Notes: generated by a model not told the origin, from the letters alone. DNA of 42,036 nucleotides from FW021-bin31 sp964478125 (GCA_964478125.1 CAYZGR010000024.1:1-42036), one strand, 5' to 3'; shown: positions 16,561 through 25,934, counted from the first letter of the stretch. Program-made: numbers and translations.

Positions 16561-17396
16561 GTATTTTCCGACAGGGGTAACCTGGCAATTGTTTCCTTAA
16601 AAAGCAGCTTCATTTTGGGAGCGGCTGCTTCAGCCGCTTCCAAAACTTCCTCATGGGTAATCACATTCTCTTCTTCTCGCAGGCCCAGGTCCGTTATCAC
16701 ACTTGCTGCCATTACCCGCATACCGGAGTGTATGGCTACAATGGTTTCAGGGACGGTACTCATCCCTACGGCATCGGCGCCTATAATGTGAAGGTATTTG
16801 TATTCTGCTCTCGTTTCGAAGCAAGGACCGGGGAGCCCGGCATATACCCCCGTATGGATATGAAGGTTGTGTTCTGCCGCTACCTGTCCGGCAGTCTTTA
16901 AGAGGGGGTGACTGTACGGTTCGCTCATGTCCGGGAAGCGACGGCCGAGCCGATCATCATTTTTCCCGATCAACGGATTATCCGGCATGAGATTGATATG
17001 GTCTTTCAGCAGCATAATATCTCCGATCTGGAACGTAGGATTTAATCCGCCGGCCGCATTGGAAAGAAAAAGGGTATGTACGCCTAATGCTTGCATCACT
17101 CTGATGGGGAAGGTTACTTCTTGCATTGTATAGCCTTCATAGTAATGAAATCTTCCTGACAGGGCAATAACCGGCTGCTTGCCCAGAATGCCTGTGATCA
17201 ATTTACCACTATGGCCTTTTACCGTTGAGCGAGGGAAGTGGGGAATATTTTGATAATCCAGGGCTATGTCCGTTTTGATAGCTTTGGCCAGAGGGCCTAA
17301 TCCGCTGCCGAGAACAATACCTATTGCCGGTTTTAATGGGGCATAATTCCGGATATGCGCTGCGGCCTCTTTAATTTTCTCATAAAGCATTTCCAT
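16557..17396 (-). CDS. punA: Purine nucleoside phosphorylase (PNP family 2)
   Basis: Cleaves purine nucleosides with phosphate to base and ribose 1-phosphate in purine salvage. Motifs of the trimeric PNP/MTAP family are present: the phosphate-binding GSGLG, RFHYYEGYTMQEVTFPIRVM, LSNAAGGLNP, the purine-site GPCFETRAEYKYL, and GMSTVPETI. I chose the ATG at 17396 (279 residues). Two codons further upstream only a TTG is available, and another ATG lies two codons inside. A TAAATTTG promoter box lies 20 bases upstream. The symbol follows the Gram-positive family-2 enzyme and is tentative. Confidence 0.93.
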   Translation of the reverse strand: MEMLYEKIKEAAAHIRNYAPLKPAIGIVLGSGLGPLAKAIKTDIALDYQNIPHFPRSTVKGHSGKLITGILGKQPVIALSGRFHYYEGYTMQEVTFPIRVMQALGVHTLFLSNAAGGLNPTFQIGDIMLLKDHINLMPDNPLIGKNDDRLGRRFPDMSEPYSHPLLKTAGQVAAEHNLHIHTGVYAGLPGPCFETRAEYKYLHIIGADAVGMSTVPETIVAIHSGMRVMAASVITDLGLREEENVITHEEVLEAAEAAAPKMKLLFKETIARLPLSENT

Positions 17397-17415
17397 AAGC
17401 AAGTTTCAAGATCAG

Positions 17416-17423
17416 CAAATTTA
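17416..17423 (-). promoter_or_regulatory. Promoter -7 box for the PNP gene
   Basis: TAAATTTG on the minus strand fits TAnnTTTG and lies 19 bases ahead of the ATG at 17396. It supports that start over the TTG at 17402. It is part of a short divergent promoter region shared with sucC. Confidence 0.65.
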
Positions 17424-17470
17424 AACCAAATTCGTCAGCCGCTCTATTTTCTCGTTCCCTAAAAATCAAT

Positions 17471-17478
17471 TATTTTCG
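17471..17478 (+). promoter_or_regulatory. Promoter -7 box for sucC
   Basis: TATTTTCG differs from TAnnTTTG at one base (C for T) and is followed by CAC. It lies 17 bases before the sucC ATG, implying a leader of about 10 bases. Confidence 0.5.
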
Positions 17479-17495
17479 CACAAATTTTTAATTCA

Positions 17496-18710
17496 ATGGA
17501 CTTACACGAATATCAGGCCAAGGAGCTGCTAAAAAAATACGGCGTTCCTATTCAGGACGGTATTACCGTAGAAACCCCTGAAGCTGCGGCAGAAGCTTAC
17601 AAACATTTAAAGGTGCAGTATGGTAATCCTTTTGCAGTTGTAAAAGCACAAATTCATGCGGGAGGCCGTGGTAAAGGTAAGATCAGGGATACGGAACAGC
17701 ATGGTGTGGCCGTGGGTAAAACAGCAGATGAGATTAAGAAAATTGCCGGCAATATCCTCAAAGGTACGCTGGTGACCGTGCAGACGGGAGAAGCTGGGAA
17801 AAAAGTATCCAAAGTATTGATTGCCCGCGACGTATATTATGAAGGGGAGCATCCTGTTAAAGAATATTATCTTTCCATTCTTTTGGATCGTGAGAACGCT
17901 TGTAATGTCATTATGTATTCGCCGGAAGGGGGAATGGACATAGAACAAGTAGCTGAAAAAAGCCCGGATCGCATTTTCAAGGAGAGGGTATATCCCGGTT
18001 TGCCTCTGCAACCCTTTCAGGCGAGAAAGATCGCTTTTAATCTGGGACTGGAAGGAGCGGCTTTTAAGAATATGGTCCGATTTGTTAGCCATCTGTATAA
18101 TGCTTATATCGGCCTGGATTGTAGTATGCTGGAGATCAACCCATTGTTTAAAACCAGCGATGATCAGGTGCTGGCCGTAGATTGCAAAATGAAACTGGAT
18201 GACAATGCGCTGGTTCGCCATCCCGATCTGGAGGGACTACGGGATATATCGGAAGAGGATCCCACGGAAGTAGAAGCCGGCCGTTACAACCTGAACTTTG
18301 TAAAATTGGATGGTAATGTGGGATGTATGGTCAATGGCGCCGGCCTGGCTATGGCAACCATGGACATGATCAAATTAAGTGGTGGAGAGCCTGCAAACTT
18401 TCTGGATGTCGGCGGTACTGCGAATGCAGAAACCGTAGAAGCCGGATTCCGTATTATTTTGAAAGATCCCAAAGTAAAGGCTATCCTCATCAATATATTC
18501 GGAGGAATCGTTCGTTGTGACCGGGTAGCCCAAGGGGTTATTGAAGCATATAGATCGATTGGTAATATAGATATCCCGATCATTGTACGCCTGCAGGGTA
18601 CCAACGCGGAACAGGCTAAGGAGTTGATCGAAAGATCCGGATTAAAAGTACAATCTGCTACCTTATTGAGTGAAGCAGCGGCCCAGGTTAATCAGGCCGT
18701 GGGGGCATAA
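17496..18710 (+). CDS. sucC: Succinate-CoA ligase (ADP-forming) subunit beta
   Basis: The beta subunit makes ATP from succinyl-CoA in the TCA cycle and binds nucleotide through an ATP-grasp fold. The 404-residue length fits. Visible motifs are MDLHEYQAKELLKKYGVP at the start, AGGRGKGK (nucleotide-binding region), LEINPL, and the C-terminal NIFGGIVRCDRVAQGVI and LQGTNAEQAKEL. The alpha-subunit gene sucD is not adjacent. The next gene, on the opposite strand, is an RNA methyltransferase. Split sucC and sucD loci are common in Bacteroidota. Confidence 0.97.
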   Translation: MDLHEYQAKELLKKYGVPIQDGITVETPEAAAEAYKHLKVQYGNPFAVVKAQIHAGGRGKGKIRDTEQHGVAVGKTADEIKKIAGNILKGTLVTVQTGEAGKKVSKVLIARDVYYEGEHPVKEYYLSILLDRENACNVIMYSPEGGMDIEQVAEKSPDRIFKERVYPGLPLQPFQARKIAFNLGLEGAAFKNMVRFVSHLYNAYIGLDCSMLEINPLFKTSDDQVLAVDCKMKLDDNALVRHPDLEGLRDISEEDPTEVEAGRYNLNFVKLDGNVGCMVNGAGLAMATMDMIKLSGGEPANFLDVGGTANAETVEAGFRIILKDPKVKAILINIFGGIVRCDRVAQGVIEAYRSIGNIDIPIIVRLQGTNAEQAKELIERSGLKVQSATLLSEAAAQVNQAVGA

Positions 18711-18725
18711 AGAAAGTTCAAAAAA

Positions 18726-19475
18726 TTATCCAAGGAGCAGTTTGCTGCATACGATCCCTGTTGCCACGGCGGCATTAAGAGATTCTGCTCCTCCCAACCG
18801 GGGGATAGTGATGCACTCATCTGCCTTTTGCATAATTCGACTACTGAGGCCTACAGATTCATTCCCTACCGCAATGATGCCCTCTCTCATTTTTGAAAAA
18901 CGGCTGAATGTTTTGCCGTTTAAAGCCGTAGCAAAGAGCGGTACTTTTTGATTTTCCTGAATTAATTCAAATACATCTCCGTACCATACTTTTACCCTTG
19001 CAATGCTGCCCATGCTGGCTTGAATAGTCTTGGGATTGTAGGTATCTACACAATCGGGAGAACAGATTATCTGGGCCAGGCCAAACCAATCTGCTATACG
19101 AATGATGGTTCCCAAATTGCCCGGATCCCTGATGGCCTCTAATAAAAGGGTTATTTTGCCCTTCAGAACGGGGGTTTCTTTCTCTGGAACTTTACAGAGG
19201 GCCAGCACTTCCTGGGGATGATTTAGACAGGAAATGTTCTTTAATTCTTTATCGGTTACCGGTATGATCCGGGCGGTGGTTTTGCCGGATTCTGCCAGAT
19301 GTGAATATTCCTCTATTCGTGAGTGGACGACGTAGATCTTTTCCATCGCAATCGTACGGGTCAGTATCAGTTCATTTACGACCTTAATTCCTTCTGCTAA
19401 AAAATAGCCGGACTTTTGCCTGTATTTCTTATGCTGTAATGAACGAATAGTTTTAATTTGCACCTTTGAAAGCAT
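18726..19475 (-). CDS. SpoU/TrmH-family RNA 2'-O-methyltransferase
   Basis: A 249-residue SPOUT enzyme with the three SpoU signatures: IRDPGNLGTIIRIADWFG (motif 1, about 115-132), VGNESVGLS (motif 2, near 200) and IPRLGGAESLNAAVATGI (motif 3, near 220-240, forming the trefoil-knot SAM site). An N-terminal SpoU substrate-binding segment holds YFLAEGIKVVNE. It methylates a ribose in tRNA or 23S rRNA. The exact target (TrmH-, RlmB- or TsnR-like) cannot be told from sequence alone. It is convergent with sucC. Confidence 0.9.
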   Translation of the reverse strand: MLSKVQIKTIRSLQHKKYRQKSGYFLAEGIKVVNELILTRTIAMEKIYVVHSRIEEYSHLAESGKTTARIIPVTDKELKNISCLNHPQEVLALCKVPEKETPVLKGKITLLLEAIRDPGNLGTIIRIADWFGLAQIICSPDCVDTYNPKTIQASMGSIARVKVWYGDVFELIQENQKVPLFATALNGKTFSRFSKMREGIIAVGNESVGLSSRIMQKADECITIPRLGGAESLNAAVATGIVCSKLLLG

Positions 19476-19480
19476 GGGCT

Positions 19481-19488
19481 CAAATCTA
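19481..19488 (-). promoter_or_regulatory. Promoter -7 box for the SpoU-family gene
   Basis: TAGATTTG on the minus strand matches TAnnTTTG and ends five bases before the ATG at 19475, so the transcript may be leaderless, as for the HMA-AraC gene. It sits in the short divergent region shared with tamL. Confidence 0.45.
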
Positions 19489-19546
19489 AATGAATTTCCT
19501 TAAATAAAGGAGAAGCAATAAACGACCCTGTCAGGAAGAATGTGAA

Positions 19547-22009
19547 ATGAACCAATTGTCTTATTTTTTTAAAAAACATACAAAAAGATACCTTGCCTCA
19601 CCCCTGACCGGTTATATGCTTCTTTTGTCGGGCATGTTTTTCCTGGCCGCCTGCTCCAATACCAAATATCTGACAAAGGATCAGTCGCTTTTGGTCAGCT
19701 CTAAGCTGAGCCTGAAGGGAAACCTTTCAAAATCGGAGCGGGAAAATATAAGAAATAGCCTTACATCCCCCTCGATCATGCTACAAAAACCCAATACAAA
19801 GTTTCTTAATTTGTTAAGGCTGAAGTTGTGGTTATACAATAAGAAGTACAATGATAAGAAAACCGGGAAGATCTGGAACTGGCTGCTAATAAATAAAAAC
19901 ATGGAGCCTCCCGTGCTTTATGATTCTGCAAAAGCACAAAAGTCGGCAGCCAATATGGTCGGTTTTTTAAATAATCAGGGTTTTTTTTATGCGACTGCTG
20001 ACTTTACCGACAAAACCAAAAATCGGAAGACCGGCATAGCATATCATGTGAATACGGGAAAAGTTTTTCAGATAGACAGTATTGGATATGATATCCCGGA
20101 TACCAGCATCCGCAAAGCCGTATTAGCCGCTTCAAAAGATTCTTATCTGAAAAAAGGAGATCCCTTTAAGGCGGAAACCGCGGTTTCCGAAAGGAACCGT
20201 ATAGCGGATGTGGTCAGAGATGCAGGATATTATCAGTTCTCTGATGATGATGTCCGCTTTGTTGTGGATACCATAAATAAATCAATCTTTAAGAATATAT
20301 TTGATCCTTTTGGAGGCTTTCAGGATTTATTAAATGAGTCCAATCCGGATAAGCAACCGCGGCTGGATCTGACTATCCAGATTTTAAATCCTACAGACTC
20401 TACAAAATACCAGGCATATTATATTCGCAATATTTATGTTTACCCAGATTATTCTGCATATGCTGTACCGGATAGCACACTTTTTATGCATCGCAATTAC
20501 GAAGGCTTGCAAATCCGGTATCATAAAGACATCATCAGGCCCCGCGTCTTAAAAAATGCAATACAGCTGGAGGAAGGAAAATTATATTCTCAAAGCAGGC
20601 AGTTTCAGACCATTCGTCGGCTTAACAGCCTGGGGGTCTGGAAATTTGTTAACGTGGAGTTGGATACCCTGAAAAACATACCGGATAGTCTGGACTGCTA
20701 TATCTTTCTTATCCCAGGGAAAAAGCAGGAGCTGGGCGCCAATATTGAGACTACCACTTCGGGAAATGATTATATTATTGGCGGTGCGTTGAACCTGACT
20801 TATCAAAATAACAATACCCACCGGGCTGCGAATCAATTGAAGGTTGGTCTTAAATCGGGTATTGAATGGAATTCAGATTCTGCACGTGCCTTTTTTATAC
20901 AAGCCAGGGAATTCAGTGGAAATGCCAGTCTTTCGTTCCCCCGTTTTATTGCTCCTTTTAAGATTAAAAATGTGGGACGGTTTTCCAACCCACAAACCAA
21001 TCTGGGACTTGGATTTAATTATTTAAATCGTTTGAATTTCTTTTCGCTCACCAGCTTCAATGGCGTTTTTGGTTATAACTGGAATGAGACGGAATTTAAG
21101 AAATGGATCGTAAATCCCTTTTCTCTGAACTATAACCATATTTCCAATATTAGTTCTGCTTTCAAACAGCAACTGGAGACCAATCCTTTTCTGAAAAACA
21201 GCTTTTCATCTGTTTTTATTGAGGGGGAAAATGCTTCCTTTATCTTTAATAATCAGGCCTCGGCTGCACAGTCGGGAGTGAATTATTTACGAATAAACTT
21301 TGAGGAGTCCGGGCTGTTATTGAATGGCATTGATGCTACTATAAGAGGCTTGTCCGGAGGAAAAAGCAGCTTTGGTCGGTTGACCTCGGTCAATTATTCA
21401 CAATATGTAAGGGTGGATGCCGAATATAAGCATTACTTTAACCGCAGGCATTCCACGCTCGTTATGCGGGCCTATGGAGGTATAGGGATCCCTTATGGCA
21501 AGTCTAATGTTTTGCCTTATATCAAGCAATTTACCGCTGGTGGCCCCAATAGCCTACGCGCATGGCGTTTACGATCTTTAGGACCGGGCTCTTATTTTAA
21601 TCCCGACATTAACAAACCCGATATTTTCCCGGACCAGACCGGAGAAATGAAACTGGAGGGAAATATTGAATACCGTTTTGATATCATGAATCTTTTTAGC
21701 GGATTTATGAAGATCAAAGGAGCGGTATTCCTGGATGCGGGCAACATCTGGAATTTGCAGAAGAATCCTTACAAGCCCGGTTCTGAATTTCGGCCGGATC
21801 GTTTTTATCAGGATATTGCCGTGGGCAGCGGGGTGGGTATCCGTCTGGATTTCTCTTATGCTGTTTTACGTCTGGATGTGGGTACTCCTTTAAAGGAACC
21901 TTACATATCTGAAAATTATGGCTGGATATTACATACCATTAAACCTTGGGATCGCCGGTGGCGTAAAAAGAACCTGGTTTTCAATTTTGCAGTAGGGTAT
22001 CCTTTTTAG
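19547..22009 (+). CDS. tamL: TamL: BamA/TamA-family outer-membrane lipoprotein
   Basis: Bacteroidota replace TamA by the lipidated TamL, the outer-membrane half of the TAM system for inserting outer-membrane proteins and moving lipids. The 820-residue product has a signal peptide with lipobox LAAC (33-36, Cys36), POTRA-like repeats through about 400, and a C-terminal 16-strand-type barrel (Bac_surface_Ag) containing FTAGGPNSLRAWRLRSLGPGSY and PGSE-like late strands, ending with Phe (FAVGYPF). After Cys36 there is no acidic surface-export signal, consistent with a periplasm-facing protein. The inner-membrane partner TamB is not in the window. An internal ATG (codon 24) is also possible as start. 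Confidence 0.9.
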   Translation: MNQLSYFFKKHTKRYLASPLTGYMLLLSGMFFLAACSNTKYLTKDQSLLVSSKLSLKGNLSKSERENIRNSLTSPSIMLQKPNTKFLNLLRLKLWLYNKKYNDKKTGKIWNWLLINKNMEPPVLYDSAKAQKSAANMVGFLNNQGFFYATADFTDKTKNRKTGIAYHVNTGKVFQIDSIGYDIPDTSIRKAVLAASKDSYLKKGDPFKAETAVSERNRIADVVRDAGYYQFSDDDVRFVVDTINKSIFKNIFDPFGGFQDLLNESNPDKQPRLDLTIQILNPTDSTKYQAYYIRNIYVYPDYSAYAVPDSTLFMHRNYEGLQIRYHKDIIRPRVLKNAIQLEEGKLYSQSRQFQTIRRLNSLGVWKFVNVELDTLKNIPDSLDCYIFLIPGKKQELGANIETTTSGNDYIIGGALNLTYQNNNTHRAANQLKVGLKSGIEWNSDSARAFFIQAREFSGNASLSFPRFIAPFKIKNVGRFSNPQTNLGLGFNYLNRLNFFSLTSFNGVFGYNWNETEFKKWIVNPFSLNYNHISNISSAFKQQLETNPFLKNSFSSVFIEGENASFIFNNQASAAQSGVNYLRINFEESGLLLNGIDATIRGLSGGKSSFGRLTSVNYSQYVRVDAEYKHYFNRRHSTLVMRAYGGIGIPYGKSNVLPYIKQFTAGGPNSLRAWRLRSLGPGSYFNPDINKPDIFPDQTGEMKLEGNIEYRFDIMNLFSGFMKIKGAVFLDAGNIWNLQKNPYKPGSEFRPDRFYQDIAVGSGVGIRLDFSYAVLRLDVGTPLKEPYISENYGWILHTIKPWDRRWRKKNLVFNFAVGYPF

Positions 22010-22023
22010 GCAGTGGCAGGTTT

Positions 22024-22716
22024 TTATGTTTTACGGCCCATTTCAGCCTCGCAAAAAGCAACCGTATCTTCCATGCTTCTGGCCTCCTCTACCCTGAAAC
22101 TCCCTATCCGGGTGCGGCGTAAAGCGCTCAGGTAGGCGCCACATTCCAATACTTTTCCAAAGTCATTTGCCAGAGCGCGGATATAAGTTCCCGTACTGCA
22201 GACTACTTTGAAATCTACTTCAGGGAGGGCTATACGGGTAAGTTCGAAGGTTTTTATTTCAATGGTGCGGGGCTCCAGTTTGACAATTTTTCCCTTGCGG
22301 GCAAGCTCATAGGCCCGTCTTCCTTTTTGTTTTACGGCCGAATGGATGGGCGGAACCTGCTGAATGATGCCGGTAAACAACCGGGTATTTTCCTTCAGTA
22401 TTTTCGCGTTCAGGTGTTCAATGGATTTGAATTCAACAGGTTCGGATTCGAGGTCAAAGGTGGGCGTTACGGCACCCAGATGAAAGGTCCCGGTATATTC
22501 TTTTTCCTGTGCCTGGTATTCAGCTATTTTTTTTGTGAACTTTCCGGTACAACAAATAAGCAGACCGGTCGCCAGCGGGTCTAATGTCCCCGCATGGCCG
22601 ATTTTAGTTTTAATCAGGTTGCGTATCTTTTTGACTACATCAAAAGAGGTCCAGTTGAGCGGTTTATCTATCAGGAGCGTCTGCCCCTGTTGAAAGGGAT
22701 TTTCGGGAGACATCAT
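22024..22716 (-). CDS. truB: tRNA pseudouridine(55) synthase TruB
   Basis: Converts U55 in the T loop of tRNAs to pseudouridine. The catalytic Asp is in GHAGTLDPLATGLL, and the family motifs LIDKPLNWTSFDVV (N-terminus), QVPPIHSAVKQKGRRAYELARKG and STGTYIRALANDFG are intact. I start at ATG 22716 (230 residues); the frame extends three codons upstream only to a TTG. It is last in the minus-strand run parA-parB-DUF5683-dapB-truB, 15 bases after dapB, and is convergent with tamL. Confidence 0.95.
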   Translation of the reverse strand: MMSPENPFQQGQTLLIDKPLNWTSFDVVKKIRNLIKTKIGHAGTLDPLATGLLICCTGKFTKKIAEYQAQEKEYTGTFHLGAVTPTFDLESEPVEFKSIEHLNAKILKENTRLFTGIIQQVPPIHSAVKQKGRRAYELARKGKIVKLEPRTIEIKTFELTRIALPEVDFKVVCSTGTYIRALANDFGKVLECGAYLSALRRTRIGSFRVEEARSMEDTVAFCEAEMGRKT

Positions 22717-22731
22717 TACAGGCAAAATTTT

Positions 22732-23448
22732 TTATAAACCGAGTACGTCCTTCATGGAGAAAATACCTTTCTTATCCCGGATGTATTCGGCTGCTGCAAG
22801 GGCTCCCTGTGCAAATCCTTTGCGGGAATGCGCGGTGTGCCGGATTTCAATATCATCGATTTCAGAAGTGTAGCGGATGATGTGGGTTCCCGGCGCCGGA
22901 TCAATGCGTTTGGAAAGAATCTCCAGATCGCCGGCGGTAGAAGTGACTTCGTTGATCCATCTTTTCTTTCGAGAAAGGTTCTCAAGGATCTGTTCGCCAA
23001 GGGTAATAGCAGTACCGCTGGGTGCATCTTTCTTCTGGGTATGATGAATCTCTTCCATGCTGACCTCATACTGTGGCTGGTTTTCCATTAATGCGGCAAG
23101 CCTTTTGTTGATTTCAAAAAACAGGTTTACCCCGATACTAAAATTAGATGCGTGCAGGAATGATTGCTGTTCCTTTTTTGCGCGTCGTTCTACTTCGGGA
23201 AGGTGTTGTAACCAACCCGTAGTCCCGCAAACTACGGGCAATCCGGCATCAAAACATTTGGAGATATTTTCAAATGCCGTATCCGGCGTAGAAAATTCTA
23301 TAGCAACATCTGCATTTCTCAACTGGTCACTTTGCAAGAGATCTACACTGTCTTTGTCAATCCTAAAAAGGATGTCATGCCCTTTTTGAAGTGCAACCTC
23401 TTCAATGGCTTTTCCCATTTTTCCATATCCTATTAATGCAATTTTCAT
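22732..23448 (-). CDS. dapB: 4-hydroxy-tetrahydrodipicolinate reductase
   Basis: Second step of the diaminopimelate/lysine branch, making tetrahydrodipicolinate with NAD(P)H. The Rossmann motif IGYGKMGKAIEEVA starts at residue 6. CGTTGW follows, then the catalytic EEIHHTQKKDAPSGTAI with the conserved His-His and Lys. The length of 238 residues is typical. It lies 20 bases after the DUF5683 gene in the same operon. Confidence 0.96.
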   Translation of the reverse strand: MKIALIGYGKMGKAIEEVALQKGHDILFRIDKDSVDLLQSDQLRNADVAIEFSTPDTAFENISKCFDAGLPVVCGTTGWLQHLPEVERRAKKEQQSFLHASNFSIGVNLFFEINKRLAALMENQPQYEVSMEEIHHTQKKDAPSGTAITLGEQILENLSRKKRWINEVTSTAGDLEILSKRIDPAPGTHIIRYTSEIDDIEIRHTAHSRKGFAQGALAAAEYIRDKKGIFSMKDVLGL

Positions 23449-23468
23449 AAGCAGTAATTCAATAATGT

Positions 23469-24131
23469 TTAAAAATTATATGTAAGACCAAAGCCTACAT
23501 AGGCATTCTCTTGATGAAAAACCGGTCCGAACCTGACCCGGGTTAACGGACTGGCTACATCAAAGTTATAAAGGTAGCCAAAGACCACGGCATCTATTAT
23601 ATTATAAAGGTAAACCGCTGCAAATCCCAGAACAGAATAGTCTACATATTGCCGATATCCGTCTCGTAAGTATTTCAGATCTTGTTGGCTGTATATGTCT
23701 ACCTGCCGATCACCTGTATATTTCCCGTTAAGCCGGAGTCTGTATGCATCCCGGTAGGTGATATAATGGTTAAAATTAAAAATAAATACGCCTGTGGCTA
23801 CGCCAATTCCTCCCCACATGAGAGGTACCTTGATGTATTGATGATTGTAAATCTGGCCGAGGCCGGGGAAAACGGCAGAATAGAGCGCCGCACGGCGGGG
23901 ACTGTGGACTTTGCGCAGGCTGTCCCAATAAGGAACAAAAGGTTCTTTTCGGATTGCGGCAGTATCTTTCCTTATTGTAGAATCTGTTATAAGGGTGTCT
24001 TTTTGGGTAGAAAAGGAGGTCGCCTGAACTTTTACTTTTTTATCCTGAGCCCGCACGCCGGAAGCAGCAAGAAGCAGCCCCGCCATCAGGCAGGAAAAAC
24101 AAGTATACTTGATGTTTATGAGCAGTCCCAA
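23469..24131 (-). CDS. DUF5683 membrane protein
   Basis: A 220-residue protein of unknown function. It has an N-terminal signal sequence (about 8-29, ending GVRAQ), then the DUF5683 hallmark HSPRRAALYSAVFPGLGQIYNH and a hydrophobic segment VPLMWGGIGVATGVFIF, with a second near VLGFAAVYLYNIIDAVVFGYL. The frame opens with TTG one base after the parB stop. The first in-frame ATG, at 24086, would leave no basic residue ahead of the hydrophobic core, so the TTG start is preferred. It sits between parB and dapB, a common placement in Bacteroidota. Confidence 0.83.
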   Translation of the reverse strand: MGLLINIKYTCFSCLMAGLLLAASGVRAQDKKVKVQATSFSTQKDTLITDSTIRKDTAAIRKEPFVPYWDSLRKVHSPRRAALYSAVFPGLGQIYNHQYIKVPLMWGGIGVATGVFIFNFNHYITYRDAYRLRLNGKYTGDRQVDIYSQQDLKYLRDGYRQYVDYSVLGFAAVYLYNIIDAVVFGYLYNFDVASPLTRVRFGPVFHQENAYVGFGLTYNF

Positions 24132-24132
24132 A

Positions 24133-25053
24133 CTATTGCATCATTAAATCCAGAATATGATTCAATTCTTCATCCGAATAAAAATCTAAAACAATACTTC
24201 CGTTGCCTTTGCTGTTTCGGTTCAGCTTTACCCGCGTAGAGAAGTGCGAAGCCAGGTCGTCCTCTATTTTCTTGTATGCCTGGGGAAGGCGCGTTTCGGT
24301 AACCGGCTTCTTTTTTGAGGGGATCATTACCTTCCGGGCAAGAGCTTCCGCTTGTCTTACAGAGAGGCGCTGATTAATTATCTCCTTAAAAACAAAAAGT
24401 TGTTTATCGACCGTGGGGATACTGATAAGCGTTTTGGCATGTCCCATGCTTATTGCTCCGTTTCTCACGGCTATCTGGATGTCGGGAGGCAATTTAAGCA
24501 GGCGTAGGTAGTTGGTGACTGTACTCCGGTTTTTGCTTAGTCGCCTTGCCAGCTCTTCCTGGGTTAAATTGCATTCGTCCATTAGTCTTTCCATGCTCAG
24601 CGCAATTTCAATGGCATTGAGATCCTCTCTTTGCAGATTTTCCAGGAGCGCCAGCTCCAGCAGGGCGTCGTCGTTGGTTTGCCTGATATAAGCGGGAATA
24701 TCTTTCAGTCCGGCCATTTTGGAAGCCCGCAGCCTTCTTTCTCCCGATATCAGGCGGTATTTTCCGGTCGACTGGCGAGATACGGTGATCGGCTGGATCA
24801 CATCATGTAACTTAATGGAATCGGAGAGCTCTGTTAATGCTTCTTTATTGAAATCTTGCCGGGGTTGGAGCGGATTGATCTCAATATCCCGAAGGGGAAT
24901 TCTTTCTATGGCCGTTGTAGGAGGTTTCTGTTTGCCCAAAGAGGCGACCGGACGAGCCATGTCGTTATCCATATTTTGCAATAAAGAGCGAATACCTTTT
25001 CCCAGGGCTTCCTTTTTTCCGGCAGCACGTTTTTTATTCGTTGGTTGACTCAT
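24133..25053 (-). CDS. parB: Chromosome-partitioning protein ParB
   Basis: ParB binds parS and, with CTP, slides as a clamp and loads condensin. The 306-residue product has the N-terminal ParB domain (IPLRDIEINPLQPRQDF, ELSDSIKLHDVIQPI) with the CTP-binding SGERRLRASKMAG, then the helix-turn-helix LTQEELARRLSKNRSTVTNYLRLLKLP and MGHAKTL, and a C-terminal dimer domain. It starts inside parA with a 20-base overlap, so they are translationally coupled. No parS palindrome was seen in this window. Confidence 0.96.
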   Translation of the reverse strand: MSQPTNKKRAAGKKEALGKGIRSLLQNMDNDMARPVASLGKQKPPTTAIERIPLRDIEINPLQPRQDFNKEALTELSDSIKLHDVIQPITVSRQSTGKYRLISGERRLRASKMAGLKDIPAYIRQTNDDALLELALLENLQREDLNAIEIALSMERLMDECNLTQEELARRLSKNRSTVTNYLRLLKLPPDIQIAVRNGAISMGHAKTLISIPTVDKQLFVFKEIINQRLSVRQAEALARKVMIPSKKKPVTETRLPQAYKKIEDDLASHFSTRVKLNRNSKGNGSIVLDFYSDEELNHILDLMMQ

Positions 25054-25858
25054 TTTCTACGGCTAAAATTTTATCCTCTTTCTTAATTTTTGTAGCATTG
25101 TTCTTTTGCAAAATCTCCCTGGCCAGTTCCAGATAGTTTTCCGCACCCTTGCTGGAGGGATCGTATAGTATAACGGGTCTTCCAAAACTGGGCGCTTCCC
25201 CGAGGCGCGTATTCCTGTATATCAAGGCATTGAACACCATATTATCAAAATGATGCTTGACCTCATTGACCACTTGATTACAGAGACGCAGTCTCCCATC
25301 ATACATGGTCATTAGAATACCTTCTATCTCCAGATCGGTATTCAGGTGATTTTGAACGATTTTTATGGTGTTGAGCAATTTACCCAGCCCTTCTAATGCA
25401 AAAAATTCACATTGCACAGGTATGATGACTGAATCGGCAGCCGTGAGAGCATTTACAGTGATCAACCCGAGAGAAGGAGAGCAATCAATAATAACAAAAT
25501 CATATTCGTCCCGGACGGGGGCTATAACCTTTTTTAGTACGGTTTCCCTATTGGGATGATTGATCAACTCCAGTTCTGCACCTACCAGGTCTATGTGAGA
25601 GGGGAGTATTTTTAAGAAATCCATCTCCGTGTCCATAACGATTCCGCGAATCTCCGTGTCATTCACTAGAGTATCATAGATGGATTCCTTCATTTGAGCC
25701 AGATTCAGGCCCATCCCGGTGGTGCTGTTGGCCTGGGGATCTGCATCAATCAGAAGGGTTTTATATTCCAACGTGGCCAGACTGGCTGCCAGATTGATCG
25801 CAGTGGTCGTTTTCCCTACACCTCCTTTTTGATTCGCTATTGCAATCGTATGTCCCAT
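25034..25858 (-). CDS. parA: Chromosome-partitioning ATPase ParA (Soj)
   Basis: A Walker-type ATPase that moves ParB-bound origins. The deviant Walker A is KGGVGKTTTAINLA (residues about 10-23), with Walker A-prime IDADPQANST and Walker B FVIIDCSPSLGL. The 274-residue length is typical for chromosomal Soj. It is first in a five-gene minus-strand operon. The 121-base upstream region holds a perfect GTTGCC/GGCAAC hairpin (25935-25949) but no recognisable TAnnTTTG box. Confidence 0.96.
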   Translation of the reverse strand: MGHTIAIANQKGGVGKTTTAINLAASLATLEYKTLLIDADPQANSTTGMGLNLAQMKESIYDTLVNDTEIRGIVMDTEMDFLKILPSHIDLVGAELELINHPNRETVLKKVIAPVRDEYDFVIIDCSPSLGLITVNALTAADSVIIPVQCEFFALEGLGKLLNTIKIVQNHLNTDLEIEGILMTMYDGRLRLCNQVVNEVKHHFDNMVFNALIYRNTRLGEAPSFGRPVILYDPSSKGAENYLELAREILQKNNATKIKKEDKILAVENESTNE

Positions 25859-25934
25859 TATTGGTTGTTGTTAATCGTAAAATCTTTAGTCTATAAATCA
25901 TTTGAGGGCGTTAATAACCGTTTTTGCGAATGGG

